Assembly (NCBI GenBank): GCA_903822185.1
Contig: CAIJOA010000046.1
Location: 1-64,000 of the forward strand
Reading direction: 5' to 3'
Length of the DNA stretch: 64,000 bases
DNA from: an uncultured Rhodospirillales bacterium
GTDB lineage: Bacteria > Pseudomonadota > Alphaproteobacteria > ATCC43930 > CGMCC-115725
This document shows positions 29,740 to 39,046 of this stretch, in pieces (position 1 is the stretch's first letter; each line of letters opens with the position of its first letter). The position numbers and the translations under genes were made by a program. Under the pieces are notes generated by a model. It worked only from the letters and a program-made list of their open reading frames with translations, searched no databases and was not told the origin of the DNA.

Positions 29740-30021
29740 TTAGTCCGCGCTAGCGTCCGAGGCCGCCGGCACGATCGGGACGAAGCGCTGTCCGTGCGGA
29801 TGCGATTCAAAGAATGCCCGAGTCTTAGGCGCTGGCACCCGCCAACCGCGAAAACGAAGCCGGTCATAAACGGCGCGCGCCTCGGGCGGCAAATGGTCGG
29901 CGCAGAGCCGCCCGCCATGCTCATGGGAGTCAACGGCTGCCGGAGCCCCGCAAAACAGGCAGGGTTTCAGGGTTATAGCACTGTTACGGTCGCGGGGAGG
30001 AAGCGGAATGTTTGTGTTCAT
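29740..30021 (-). CDS. Small putative zinc-binding hypothetical protein
   Basis: A possible 93-residue protein. It has a CxxC pair (CLFCGAPAAVDSHEHGGRLC) followed by CADH, i.e. a C-x2-C ... C-x2-H spacing suggestive of a zinc knuckle. Its C-terminus is Pro/Ala-rich. No known family is recognised. The ATG at 30021 is chosen because the frame from 30099 runs into the amtB regulatory region. It is divergent from amtB. Confidence 0.5.
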   Translation of the reverse strand: MNTNIPLPPRDRNSAITLKPCLFCGAPAAVDSHEHGGRLCADHLPPEARAVYDRLRFRGWRVPAPKTRAFFESHPHGQRFVPIVPAASDASAD

Positions 30022-30094
30022 AATGGGGTAAACGCGCGACTTGCCAAAAAGATGCCTCGCTCCCGCCTTTTTATTTGCTCGTGTTTTGTCCATG

Positions 30095-30111
30095 TGCATC
30101 GTTTATGTGCA
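30095..30111. promoter_or_regulatory. Putative NtrC enhancer site 1
   Basis: TGCATCGTTTATGTGCA matches the NtrC pattern TGCAC-N7-GTGCA with one mismatch in the left half. It lies 24 bases (centre to centre) upstream of a second such site and about 90 bases upstream of the sigma-54 promoter. Confidence 0.65.
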
Positions 30112-30118
30112 AAATATA

Positions 30119-30135
30119 GGCACACCAATGGTGCA
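30119..30135. promoter_or_regulatory. Putative NtrC enhancer site 2
   Basis: GGCACACCAATGGTGCA matches the TGCAC-N7-GTGCA pattern with a single mismatch (first base) and resembles the classic NtrC operator. It is centred about 80 bases upstream of the predicted amtB transcription start, a standard enhancer position. Confidence 0.75.
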
Positions 30136-30183
30136 ATGCGAAGAAGTCCTGAAAAATCGCCCTGAATCCGGGGGATTCGAGTC

Positions 30184-30199
30184 TGGCACGAATCTTGTT
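30184..30199 (+). promoter_or_regulatory. Sigma-54 (RpoN) promoter of amtB
   Basis: TGGCACGAATCTTGTT carries an ideal -24 element (TGGCACG) and a -12 element TTGTT in place of TTGCA/T, at correct spacing (TGGCAC-N5-TTG). It is about 65 bases upstream of the amtB ATG, with two NtrC-like sites upstream, so nitrogen-limitation control is expected. Confidence 0.82.
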
Positions 30200-30263
30200 C
30201 TTAGGGCGTGGGGCGCTGGCCAGGCGAGTTTGGCTGCGCGCGTGGTCACTCGGGAGGTTTTCG

Positions 30264-31712
30264 ATGAAGTTACGTAAGTTTTGGACAACAGCGGCGCTGA
30301 TACTGCCGCTACTTTTGGGGGCGGTTACCGTCTCAAGTTCTGTTTCTTGGGCCGAAGATGCGGCGCCTGCCGCTGCGGCCGATGCTGCCGCACCGGCGGC
30401 TGATGCGGCTCCGGCTGCTGCGCCTGCCTGCGCCAGCAACACCGATCCGAAGCTGGCTGTTACGGAAAAGTGCTCGCCGAATTCCGGTGACACGGCTTGG
30501 ATGCTCACCTCGGTCGCCCTCGTCTTGATGATGACGATCCCGGGTCTCGGCCTCTTCTACGGCGGCATGGTCCGCAAGAAGAACGTCGGCGACACGATCA
30601 TGACAAGCTTCGCCATCACCTGCTTGGTCACCGTGATCTACACGGTCTGCACCTACAGCATGGCCTTCACGCCGGGCAGCCCGTTCATCGGCGGCTTCAG
30701 CCGTGCCTTCCTGCAAGGCATCATGAGCGACATCGCCAACGGCGTCGGTAATCCGAACCCGCTGGCTGTGACGATCCCTGAGACCGTCTATTCGATGTTC
30801 CAGCTCACCTTCGCCATCATCACCCCTGCTCTCATCGCCGGCGCCTTCGCCGAACGCATGAAGTTCTCGGCGATGCTCTGGTTCATCGGCCTGTGGTCGA
30901 TCGTGGTCTATGCCCCGGTCGCGCATTGGGTCTGGGGTCCGGGCGGCATCCTCAATGCCGGCAACGACGACGCGTGGGTCAAGGTCCTCGACTACGCCGG
31001 CGGCACGGTCGTTCACGTCAATGCCGGTGTTGCCGGTCTGATGTGCGCCCTCATGCTCGGCAAGCGTAAGGACACGGGTCCGGCACACAACGTCATCCTC
31101 ACCTTCATCGGTGCGGGTCTCCTGTGGGTTGGTTGGTTCGGCTTCAATGCTGGTTCGGCAGTCACCGCCGGCCTGCAGGCGGGCATGGCCATGGCCGTTA
31201 CCCAGATTGCTACCGGCATGGCCGGCATCACCTGGATGTTCGTCGAATGGATCCATCGCCGTAAGCCGACGGTCATCGGTGTCTGCTCGGGTGCGGTCGC
31301 TGGTCTCGTCGCGATCACCCCGGCCTCGGGCTTCGTTGGCCCGGCAGGCGCCCTCGCCATCGGCCTTGCCGCCGGCATCGTCTGCTACGCCGGTGCGGTT
31401 TGGGTCAAAGGCATCTTCGGTTACGACGACGCGCTGGATTGCTTCGGCGTCCATGCGATCGGCGGCGCCACCGGTGCCATCCTGACCGGCGTCTTCGCGA
31501 TCAGCGAATACGGCGGAACCTCGGGCTGGATCGAAGGCAATGCCGGTCAGGTGCTGAACCAGATCGAAGGCGTCGCCATCGTCATCGTCTATGACGTGAT
31601 CGTCTCGCTCGTCCTCCTGAAGATCATCGATGTCATCATCGGTCTCCGGGTCGATGAAGAGACCGAACGTGATGGTCTCGATCTCGCTCTCCATGGCGAG
31701 ACCGTGCAGTAA
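30264..31712 (+). CDS. amtB: Ammonium transporter AmtB
   Basis: A 482-residue Amt/Rh channel for ammonium uptake. A cleavable signal peptide (ending VSWAED) is followed by an Ala/Pro-rich periplasmic stretch, then 11 membrane helices. Conserved segments include GLGLFYGGMVRKKN, YAPVAHWVWGPGG, DYAGGTVVHVNAGVAGL (first pore His) and FGVHAIGGATGAILTGVFA (second pore His). The ATG at 30264 follows GGGAGG; a longer frame from 30195 starts inside the promoter. The usual partner glnK is not adjacent. A UUCG-loop terminator follows. Confidence 0.97.
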   Translation: MKLRKFWTTAALILPLLLGAVTVSSSVSWAEDAAPAAAADAAAPAADAAPAAAPACASNTDPKLAVTEKCSPNSGDTAWMLTSVALVLMMTIPGLGLFYGGMVRKKNVGDTIMTSFAITCLVTVIYTVCTYSMAFTPGSPFIGGFSRAFLQGIMSDIANGVGNPNPLAVTIPETVYSMFQLTFAIITPALIAGAFAERMKFSAMLWFIGLWSIVVYAPVAHWVWGPGGILNAGNDDAWVKVLDYAGGTVVHVNAGVAGLMCALMLGKRKDTGPAHNVILTFIGAGLLWVGWFGFNAGSAVTAGLQAGMAMAVTQIATGMAGITWMFVEWIHRRKPTVIGVCSGAVAGLVAITPASGFVGPAGALAIGLAAGIVCYAGAVWVKGIFGYDDALDCFGVHAIGGATGAILTGVFAISEYGGTSGWIEGNAGQVLNQIEGVAIVIVYDVIVSLVLLKIIDVIIGLRVDEETERDGLDLALHGETVQ

Positions 31713-31772
31713 GTCTGTGTGTGTGAGTAGGTTCTAAGTCTCGTTTACTACCGATCGTTTCTCCAGAACCTT

Positions 31773-31806
31773 GGGGGTGCCGTTCGCGGCACCCCCATTT
31801 TCTTTT
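31773..31806 (+). terminator. Intrinsic terminator of amtB
   Basis: A perfect 10-bp stem GGGGGTGCCG / CGGCACCCCC closed by a TTCG tetraloop and followed by ATTTTCTTTT, about 60 bases beyond the amtB stop. Confidence 0.93.
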
Positions 31807-31875
31807 GGCCCGTTTTCCACGCCCGGCGCTGTCATAAAATTTGCGCGCGCCGGTGCTAGCGTCGAAGGGTTGAAC

Positions 31876-31971
31876 ATGGCGTCACTGATCATCATCGCGG
31901 CAATCTTCACGATCGGCTTCAGCGCCGGCTTCGGCATGCGCTCTTATATGTCGTACCGACGACGGCACTAA
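31876..31971 (+). CDS. Tiny single-span membrane protein
   Basis: A 31-residue protein: a hydrophobic helix (ASLIIIAAIFTIGFSAGFG) followed by MRSYMSYRRRH, a positive tail typical of a cytoplasmic C-terminus. Similar 30-40-residue proteins with the G-x-G-x-R pattern after one helix are, from memory, common in rhizobia. The ATG at 31876 follows the GTCGAAGGG region. Function unknown. Confidence 0.6.
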   Translation: MASLIIIAAIFTIGFSAGFGMRSYMSYRRRH

Positions 31972-32031
31972 CGACCGATTTGCCTTGGCTGTGTCTCGGG
32001 CTAGTCTCCCTCGTAAAGAAGGAGACTCGGG

Positions 32032-33327
32032 ATGACATCGTCCTCGGCGCGGGCATCGAAATTTTCCACCGTCGTCCGCGTATCCAGCGGCAACTTCCTC
32101 GAGATGTATGACTTCTTCGTCTTTGGCTATTACGCCAAGGCGATCGGCGAGACGTTCTTTCCCACCGGCAACGAATTCGTCTCGCTGATGCTGTCGCTGA
32201 TGACGTTCGGCGCCGGCTTTCTGATGCGGCCCCTGGGCGCGATCATTCTCGGCGCCTATATCGATCAGCATGGCCGTCGCGCCGGTCTGCTTCTGACATT
32301 GGTCTTGATGGCGGCGGGGGTGCTGCTGATCGCGGTCGTGCCGGGCTATCAGACCATCGGTTGGCTCGCGCCGCTGCTCGTCGTCATTGGACGCTTGGTT
32401 CAGGGCTTCTCCGCCGGGGTCGAGCTGGGCGGAGTCTCGGTCTATCTCTCGGAAATGGCAACGCCCGGCCACAAGGGCTTTTACGTCAGTTGGCAATCGG
32501 GCAGCCAGCAGATCGCGGTGATGGTGGTGGCGCTGCTCGGCGTCGCGATCAGTCTCTATCTGCCGCCGGCGGAAATTACCGCCTGGGGATGGCGCATCCC
32601 ATTCCTGATTGGCTGTCTGATCGTGCCTTTTATCTTCCTGCTGCGTCGTCACCTGGTCGAGACCGAGGCTTTCATCAACCGGAAGCATCATCACGCCAGC
32701 CCGATGGAGATCTTCCATTCGGTCGCGACCCATTGGGGCATCGTTCTTATCGGCATGCTGATGGTGACGATGACGACGGTCTCGTTCTACTTCATCACTG
32801 CCTACACGCCGACCTTCGGCACGACCGAGCTCCATCTCTCTTCGACGTCGAGCCTGCTCGTGACGCTCTGCGTCGGTCTGTCGAATCTGATCTGGTTGCC
32901 GCTGATGGGGGCTTTGTCGGATCGCGTCGGGCGGCGGCCGCTGCTGATCGTCTTTACGCTGCTGACCTTGCTGACGGCTTATCCGGCTTTGCTGTGGCTG
33001 GTCGATGCGCCCAGCTTCACGCGTCTCTTGCTGGTCGAGCTATGGCTGTCGTTTCTCTATGGCAGCTATAACGGCGCGATGGTGGTGTGCCTGACCGAGG
33101 TAATGCCTGAGTCCGTGCGCACATCGGGCTTCGCTCTCGCCTACAGCCTCGCCGCCGCACTCTTCGGCGGCTTCACCCCGGCGATCAGCACTTGGCTCAT
33201 TCATATCAGCGACAACCGCGCGATACCGGGCCTGTGGCTCAGCGCCGCGGCGCTCTGCGGCCTTATCGCGGCGCTATTGCTGGGCAATCGTGCGGCGGCG
33301 GCGCAACACGCACACGCCGCCGAATAG
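32032..33327 (+). CDS. MFS transporter, citrate/tricarballylate-proton symporter type
   Basis: A 431-residue major facilitator protein with 12 predicted helices. The metabolite:H+ symporter subfamily is indicated by [16 protein letters not shown] at the first helix, [21 protein letters not shown] in loop 2-3, and [15 protein letters not shown]. Residues [11 protein letters not shown] and [11 protein letters not shown] mark the second half. A SD (AAGGAGA) precedes the ATG. Substrate is a di- or tricarboxylate by family only. It faces the ABC permease gene convergently. Confidence 0.87.
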   Translation: MTSSSARASKFSTVVRVSSGNFLEMYDFFVFGYYAKAIGETFFPTGNEFVSLMLSLMTFGAGFLMRPLGAIILGAYIDQHGRRAGLLLTLVLMAAGVLLIAVVPGYQTIGWLAPLLVVIGRLVQGFSAGVELGGVSVYLSEMATPGHKGFYVSWQSGSQQIAVMVVALLGVAISLYLPPAEITAWGWRIPFLIGCLIVPFIFLLRRHLVETEAFINRKHHHASPMEIFHSVATHWGIVLIGMLMVTMTTVSFYFITAYTPTFGTTELHLSSTSSLLVTLCVGLSNLIWLPLMGALSDRVGRRPLLIVFTLLTLLTAYPALLWLVDAPSFTRLLLVELWLSFLYGSYNGAMVVCLTEVMPESVRTSGFALAYSLAAALFGGFTPAISTWLIHISDNRAIPGLWLSAAALCGLIAALLLGNRAAAAQHAHAAE

Positions 33328-33344
33328 GCTCAACCCCTCTTTGA

Positions 33345-35084
33345 TCAACCGGGGCCGGCCGCGATGCCAAAGCGGTTGGACACGATGCGCACGACCGCGG
33401 CGGCGAGGAGGCTGATCAGCACGATAATGACGCCAATCACCGCCGCCGGTCCCAACCGTCCATCGGTAAGGAAGTCGAGCTGCAGCACGGCGAGCACGCG
33501 GGTTTCACCGGTCGATAACAGGATCACCGATCCGATCTGACGGATCGTCGCGACGAAGACCAGCACGGCGACCACGGTGACGGCAGGCGCGACCAGCGGG
33601 AAGATGACGCGGCGGAAGGTCGTGAACCAATTTGCGCCGGCGCAGCGTCCGGCCTCTTCGATCTCGGCGCCAAGCTGCTGCATATGAACTTTCAGCACCT
33701 GCACGCCCATTGTCATGGCCGAGAGGAAGCTGACCAGGATCATGACGAAGATCGTGCCATAGAGCGGCGAGAAGATCGGCACCTGTAGCACCATGAACAG
33801 ATAGCCGAAGCTGAGGATGATGCCGGGGATCGAAATCGGCATCCACGACAGGATGTCGAGCGGGATGCGCCAGCGGGTCTTGAGCCGTACGGTGCAATAA
33901 GCGACGAAGACATAGACGCCGACCGCGGCGATGGTGGTGCCAAGGCCCAGCACCAGCATGTTGTGCAGCCCGGTGATGAAGGTCGTGTCGCCGAAGGCGT
34001 CGCGCCAATGTTCGAGCGTCCACATCTGCGGCAGGCCGAAGAAACCGAACAGCTTCATGAAGCTACCCATCAGCAACAGCCCCAGCGGGACGAGGCTGAT
34101 GAAGATGACGAGCAGCAACAGCATCGCGAACGTCGGCCAGCGCATCCGTCGAAGCTGGTTCATATGCGCGCGATACTTGCCGGCGACGACGACATAGCTA
34201 CGCCGCATCGAGGCCCAGCGCTGCAGAATGATCAGCGGCAGGATCATGACGAGGATCGAGGTGGCGAGGACGCCGCCCTGGGCATAGGCCGGCGGGGCAT
34301 GCGCGATCAGGCGATAGATCTTGGTCGAATAGACATAGAAGTCGATCGGCACGCCGAGGAACAATTCGATCTCGAAGGCTTCGAGGCCGCGGATCAGCGA
34401 CATCAACAGAACGACGGTGATCGCCGGGACCATCAGCGGAATGACGATCCGCCACAGCGATTGCAGCGTCGTCGCGCCGGACATCCGCGCCGCTTCTTCG
34501 ATGGAACCGTCGAGATTGCGGAACGCCGGCGTCAGCAGCATGACTTTGACCGAGAGGCCATAGGTCGTCAGATGCGCGAAGACGATGCCCCAATAGGAAT
34601 ACATATTGAACGGCGCGGTACTGACGATGCCCGATTCGATCAGCCACTTGTTCACCAGGCCGAAATTCGGATCGAAGAACAGCAGCCAGCCGGTGGTGAC
34701 GCCCAACGCCGGCAGGAAGAACATAATCCAGAAGCCGAACTCGATAGTGCGCGCGAACGGCACGTCGGTGCGTGCGAGCACCCAGGCGATGCCGATGGCG
34801 ATCGGCAGCGAGATGCCTTGCACCGCGCCCTGCACCTTGATCGTGTTGACGATTGCCTCGAGAACTTCGGGATCGCTGAAGGCGATCTTCCAGGTCGCCA
34901 TGCCGGCGCCTTGGAACGTGCCGCCGGGCAGGACGCTATTCACGATCACGGCGATGATCGGATAGAGCACCATGAAGCCCAGCACCGCCACCAGGCTGGC
35001 GACGATACCCTGCTCGGCGGTGAAGGGCAGCTTCAGCTTGCGCCGCACGGCGGGCTGCTGGTGGCTCACTGTCTCAGTCGTCAT
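33345..35084 (-). CDS. ABC transporter permease, fused two-domain (FbpB-like)
   Basis: A 579-residue permease comprising two homologous membrane halves, each with an EAA-type loop: EEAARMSGATTLQSLWRIVIP around residue 195 and EEAGRCAGANWFTTFRRVIFP around residue 490. This is the FbpB/SfuB layout of ferric-iron type importers (also seen in other type-2 binding-protein systems). It lies 63 bases downstream of a binding-protein gene on the same strand. No ATPase gene is in the cluster, so a shared or distant ATP-binding subunit is implied. Confidence 0.9.
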   Translation of the reverse strand: MTTETVSHQQPAVRRKLKLPFTAEQGIVASLVAVLGFMVLYPIIAVIVNSVLPGGTFQGAGMATWKIAFSDPEVLEAIVNTIKVQGAVQGISLPIAIGIAWVLARTDVPFARTIEFGFWIMFFLPALGVTTGWLLFFDPNFGLVNKWLIESGIVSTAPFNMYSYWGIVFAHLTTYGLSVKVMLLTPAFRNLDGSIEEAARMSGATTLQSLWRIVIPLMVPAITVVLLMSLIRGLEAFEIELFLGVPIDFYVYSTKIYRLIAHAPPAYAQGGVLATSILVMILPLIILQRWASMRRSYVVVAGKYRAHMNQLRRMRWPTFAMLLLLVIFISLVPLGLLLMGSFMKLFGFFGLPQMWTLEHWRDAFGDTTFITGLHNMLVLGLGTTIAAVGVYVFVAYCTVRLKTRWRIPLDILSWMPISIPGIILSFGYLFMVLQVPIFSPLYGTIFVMILVSFLSAMTMGVQVLKVHMQQLGAEIEEAGRCAGANWFTTFRRVIFPLVAPAVTVVAVLVFVATIRQIGSVILLSTGETRVLAVLQLDFLTDGRLGPAAVIGVIIVLISLLAAAVVRIVSNRFGIAAGPG

Positions 35085-35147
35085 GCCCGTTTACTCGTCC
35101 TGGCCCGTTTACTCGTTCCCGTCCCTACGACGCGCCGTCTTTAACGC

Positions 35148-36269
35148 TTACTTCGCCTGACGGCGCCATTCACCGACGAGACGCACGGCCTCATCGACCG
35201 GATCGACGTCTTCCTCGCGCTGGGTGTGCATATATTCCGTCTTGGGCAGCGGCGTCTGGTCGGAATCGGCGACCGACGGTACGTCACTGCGGCGCGAATC
35301 CTGTTGGATCGCCTTGGCGAATTCGGACTGCACGTCTTTGCTCAGGAACCAATTGACGAAAATCTTGGTCACGTTCGGATGCGGCCGCTTGTTGAAGATG
35401 AAGAGGGTCGATCCGCCGATCGATTCCATATTCACCTCGGGACCATTGCCGAAAGGACGGATGTCGGTTTTGACGCCGGCTTGAACGAACGGCGCCATCA
35501 GCGGGCGAACCGGCGGGCCGATGCCGATCCATTGCGTGCCGCGCGCCAGGGCTTCGACGACCTGGTTCTGCTGCGCCACCATCGTGACCTTCTGATCGGT
35601 CACGAGGGTCTTGAGGCCATCATCGCCCAGCATTTTGCGCAGCATGTAAGCCGGCGCGGTGCCTGCACCCTGGATCGACGGGTCCTGCCAGACGATCTTG
35701 CCCTTATAGTCGGGGTCGAGAAGAATCTTGATCTTGTCCTTCTCGACCTTCTTCGGGTCGATCTTCAGCGCGTCGTACCAGGGGCCGGCGATGAAGCGCG
35801 ATGTGGCGAAGACATATTTCTTGGTGACGTCGAGGAATGCCCCTTCCCAACCGCCGGTCCAGGTCTCGGGCTTTTTCAGCTCGGGGTCGATCATGCTGTC
35901 GAGGACGGGATCGAGAATCCCCTCATGGCCCATCGCATAAGAGATGGTGAAGCCCGACAACGCGAAGTCCCACAGATATTTGTCGGCGGCACGCTCGGTA
36001 CGGATGCGCGCGGCGAATTGCGGCGATTGGATCACCGACATCGACAGCTTGATGTTGGGGAAGGCCTTGGGCCATTCGCGCTGCAGGAATTCGCGCGCCT
36101 GCTGATTGGGCTGCGACTGCATGATCAGCTCGCCTTCCTGATTGGCGGCGTCGAGCGTCTTTTTATACTCGGCCTTCCAGTCTTGGGCTTGCGCGAAGGC
36201 GGGCGCGGCACCAAGCCCGACCATCATCGCGGTAGCGGCGAACAAACTCTTTCGCATCATCATCGTCAT
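35148..36269 (-). CDS. ABC transporter substrate-binding protein, copy A
   Basis: A 373-residue periplasmic binding protein of the type-2 fold (AfuA/PotD-like). A Sec signal peptide (LGAAPAFAQAQ) is followed by ANQEGELIMQSQPNQQAREF, then FIAGPWYDALKIDPKKVEKDK and DYKGKIVWQDPSIQGAGTA. It is a close paralogue of the gene immediately upstream; shared features include KIFVNWFLSKDVQ and the C-terminal REEDVDPVDEAV. It lies between copy B and the permease. Ligand is unknown. Confidence 0.9.
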   Translation of the reverse strand: MTMMMRKSLFAATAMMVGLGAAPAFAQAQDWKAEYKKTLDAANQEGELIMQSQPNQQAREFLQREWPKAFPNIKLSMSVIQSPQFAARIRTERAADKYLWDFALSGFTISYAMGHEGILDPVLDSMIDPELKKPETWTGGWEGAFLDVTKKYVFATSRFIAGPWYDALKIDPKKVEKDKIKILLDPDYKGKIVWQDPSIQGAGTAPAYMLRKMLGDDGLKTLVTDQKVTMVAQQNQVVEALARGTQWIGIGPPVRPLMAPFVQAGVKTDIRPFGNGPEVNMESIGGSTLFIFNKRPHPNVTKIFVNWFLSKDVQSEFAKAIQQDSRRSDVPSVADSDQTPLPKTEYMHTQREEDVDPVDEAVRLVGEWRRQAK

Positions 36270-36289
36270 GTCCTTGTACTCAACCTTAC

Positions 36290-37426
36290 TTACTTTGCTT
36301 GCCGGCGCGTTTCTGCGACGAACTTCACGGCTTCTTCCAGCGGCTCGACATCTTCCTCGCGCTGGATATGCATGTATTTCGTGTTCGGCAGCGGCGTCTG
36401 GTCGGCGTCGGCGACCGAGGGCACGTCGCGTCGGCGCGAATCCTGCTGAAGCACCTTGGCGAATTCGTATTGCACGTCCTTGCCGAGGAACCAGTTGACG
36501 AAAATCTTTGTCGCGTTCGGATGCGGCCGCTGGTTGAAGATGAACAAGACCGATCCGCCGATCGATTCCATGTTCATATCGGGCGTGTTGCCGAAGGGAC
36601 GGACGTCGGTCTTGATGCCGGCCTGGACGAACGGCCCCATCAATGGCCGCACCGGCGGGCCGAGGCCGATCCAGGCGGTGCCGCGCGCCATCGCTTCGAT
36701 GACCTGATTCTGCTGCGCGACCATCGTGACCTTCTGATCGACGATCAACGTCTTAAGCCCGTCATCACCGAGAAGCCGCTTCAGCAGCAGCGCCACCGGC
36801 GAGCCTGATCCGGCGATGGTCGGGTCCTGCCAGACGATCTTGCCCTTATAGTCGGGATCGAGAAGGGTTTTGATCTTCTGCTGCTCGACTTTCTTGGGGT
36901 CGATTTTCAGCGCGTCGTACCAGGGGCCGGAAATAAAGCGCGAGGTGGCGAGGACGTATTTCTTGCCCAGGTCGATGAAGGCATCGTCCCAGCCGCCCCA
37001 CAATTCGGGCTTCTTGAGGTCGGGGTCGATGACGCTATCGAGGACGGGGTCGAGTCCGCCTTCATGCGCCAATATATAAGACGGCGTGTAACCGGCGAGG
37101 GCGAAGTCCCACAGATATTTCCCCGCGCTGCGCTCGGTCCGGATGCGGGCGGTGAATTGCGGCGGTTGGATCACCAGCATCTGCAGCTTGATCTGCGGGA
37201 AGGCCTTGGCCCATTCACGCTGCACGAAATCGCGCGCCGCCTGATTGGGCTGCGATTCCATGATCAGCTCGCCTTCCTGATTGGCGGCGGCGAGCGTCTT
37301 TTGATACTCGCCCTTCCAATCTTGAGCCTGGGCCTGGGCGGGCGCTTGGAACGGCAGGACGGCGAGCACGGCCGCGCTGAACAACGCGGTGCGGATAAAA
37401 GTCGTCGGGCGGTCCACTCTTTTCAC
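36290..37426 (-). CDS. ABC transporter substrate-binding protein, copy B
   Basis: A 378-residue paralogue of the downstream binding protein, with a signal peptide (QAPAQAQAQDWKG) and matching landmarks FISGPWYDALKIDPKKVEQQK, DYKGKIVWQDPTIAGSGSP and REEDVEPLEEAVKF. The pair is separated by only 20 bases, indicating a tandem duplication. Divergence is mainly in the middle and in loops that could set ligand preference. About 200 bases upstream (37427-37632) hold no gene I can support. Confidence 0.9.
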   Translation of the reverse strand: MKRVDRPTTFIRTALFSAAVLAVLPFQAPAQAQAQDWKGEYQKTLAAANQEGELIMESQPNQAARDFVQREWAKAFPQIKLQMLVIQPPQFTARIRTERSAGKYLWDFALAGYTPSYILAHEGGLDPVLDSVIDPDLKKPELWGGWDDAFIDLGKKYVLATSRFISGPWYDALKIDPKKVEQQKIKTLLDPDYKGKIVWQDPTIAGSGSPVALLLKRLLGDDGLKTLIVDQKVTMVAQQNQVIEAMARGTAWIGLGPPVRPLMGPFVQAGIKTDVRPFGNTPDMNMESIGGSVLFIFNQRPHPNATKIFVNWFLGKDVQYEFAKVLQQDSRRRDVPSVADADQTPLPNTKYMHIQREEDVEPLEEAVKFVAETRRQAK

Positions 37427-37632
37427 TCCCCGGCGCGGCGGTCCGAATGGAACAGACCCGCGGCACTGCTATTTTCTTAGGCGAAAACGATTGGTCGCAT
37501 TCTACCCATGAGGATGGCGACTCCGAAAGCCGAAGCTCTATTGATCGCACGATTTTTAGCAGTTTCCCAGCTGTGACGCATCGACACCGAAAGAGTGTTC
37601 GGCGGCTTCGTTCTCGGGGTAAACGCAGCGTT

Positions 37633-38379
37633 TTAGGGAGTGGCGCGCCAGCGCCGCACGAATTCCTGCAACTCGGCGCCTTCGAGATCGGACACCGCCC
37701 ACAGATTCATGCCGTTTTCGCGCCAATGAACCGCGTTATAGCCGTGGTGACCGGCGTTCTGCGGCGTGGCGTTGCCGTTTTCCGGCCAGATGAACAGATC
37801 GATCACATGCTTGTCGTGGCGATAGACCAAGGCCGCGACGGTTCGTTCGTCCAGATAATCGAGCCGCCCACCGAGGAGCGGGAAACTGTCAGTGGCGAGG
37901 TCCTTCACCGGCGGCGCGAAATCCAGCTTGCCGTCGAACCAGGGTTTGACCGTGTGCTGATCTGTCGAGACGACATCCTGCAAATGTCCCGGCTGCAACG
38001 CGCGAACATGGCCGGCGACAATTTGGTCCAGCATGTCGTGCTGCTCGGGCGTGACGATCATCAAGGTGATCGCTGCGGCGATCGCCATTCCAGCGGCGAA
38101 GATGCCGCCTTCACGCCAGAGGGTGGATTTGCGCGGTATCGCCGGCGTTCGCGTCGCCAGCCCCGCGGCCAGCGCGCGGCGCAAACTGTCGGGCGCGCGA
38201 TATCGCGGCGCGTCGTCGCGCATCAGGTGTCGCGCCGCTTCCAGATCGGCATAGGCCGCACGGCAGATCGCGCATTCCTGGCGATGGCTCATCGCGCGCA
38301 CCGCATCGGCGGCATCGATCTCGCCGTCGAACTCGGCCTGCACCAGCAGCAGCTTCTCGCAATCCATATCGGTGATCAT
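37633..38379 (-). CDS. Anti-sigma factor (zinc-finger type)
   Basis: A 248-residue membrane anti-sigma factor. The N-terminal ZAS domain has the H-x3-C-x2-C motif (His32, Cys36, Cys39 in HRQECAIC). One transmembrane helix (about residues 95-113, GIFAAGMAIAAAITLMIV) precedes a periplasmic domain containing GGRLDYLDERTVAALVYRHDKHVIDLFIW, as in many RpoE/ChrR-type partners. Its ATG overlaps the stop of the sigma gene by four bases, so the two are translationally coupled. Confidence 0.9.
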   Translation of the reverse strand: MITDMDCEKLLLVQAEFDGEIDAADAVRAMSHRQECAICRAAYADLEAARHLMRDDAPRYRAPDSLRRALAAGLATRTPAIPRKSTLWREGGIFAAGMAIAAAITLMIVTPEQHDMLDQIVAGHVRALQPGHLQDVVSTDQHTVKPWFDGKLDFAPPVKDLATDSFPLLGGRLDYLDERTVAALVYRHDKHVIDLFIWPENGNATPQNAGHHGYNAVHWRENGMNLWAVSDLEGAELQEFVRRWRATP

Positions 38380-38894
38380 CTCTCTTCGGCCTTGATGGCG
38401 GCGGCGAGCATTTGCCGCGCGCGCCATAATCGCGACATCACCGTGCCGATCGGGGTTTCGGTGATCTGCGCGATCTCCTTGTAGGAAAGCTCTTCCAGCT
38501 CGCGCAGCACCAACGTCTCGCGCAGATCGACGGGCAGCTGCGATAAGAGGCGCGTGACACGGCGTTGATCTTGTCGGCGTGACAAAGCAGTTTCCGGATC
38601 GTCGCCGGGATCGGCGATCTCCGGTATCGTCGTGTCGCCGCCCTCTGTTGGCAACGCGACCAACACGACGCCACGCGCCAGCGCGTGCGAGGCATAGGCG
38701 GTGTTGCGCACGATCTGCAGCAGCCAGCCGCGCGGATTGGTGCCGCGAAAGCCGGTGAAATAAGTCGCGGCGCGCAGCACCGCTTCCTGCACGACATCGT
38801 CGGCATCGCTGGGACTGCGCGTCAGCCAGCGGGCAAGGCTATAGGCAGCATCGAGATGCGGCAGCACCACCGCCTCGAACGCCCCGCCCGTCAT
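38376..38894 (-). CDS. ECF-family RNA polymerase sigma factor
   Basis: A 172-residue ECF sigma factor. Region 2 is seen as AYSLARWLTRSPSDADDVVQEAVLRA, then FRGTNPRGWLLQIVRN. Region 4 is VLRELEELSYKEIAQITETP followed by IGTVMSRLWRARQML. The ATG at 38894 follows GAGGGAA; upstream ATGs at 38909 and 38921 would lengthen the N-terminus into that ribosome site. With its anti-sigma partner it probably controls the divergent metallophosphoesterase-cupredoxin pair and itself. Confidence 0.92.
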   Translation of the reverse strand: MTGGAFEAVVLPHLDAAYSLARWLTRSPSDADDVVQEAVLRAATYFTGFRGTNPRGWLLQIVRNTAYASHALARGVVLVALPTEGGDTTIPEIADPGDDPETALSRRQDQRRVTRLLSQLPVDLRETLVLRELEELSYKEIAQITETPIGTVMSRLWRARQMLAAAIKAEER

Positions 38895-39046
38895 GCCTTG
38901 TTCCCTCATGCTTGCCGCCATCTGGATGATGATCGCGGAAGGCGTGATTTTATTCGCGAAATAATCGCGCTGCCGAAAAAATTTATTACCGAATAAACCG
39001 CATGAAACCGCGATCTCCACCCCATCGACATTGATGCGAGGGAAAG

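Noticed and set aside
30333-31694. 453-codon frame antisense to amtB
   Set aside because: No domain; Asp/Arg/His-rich composition typical of antisense shadows in GC-rich DNA.
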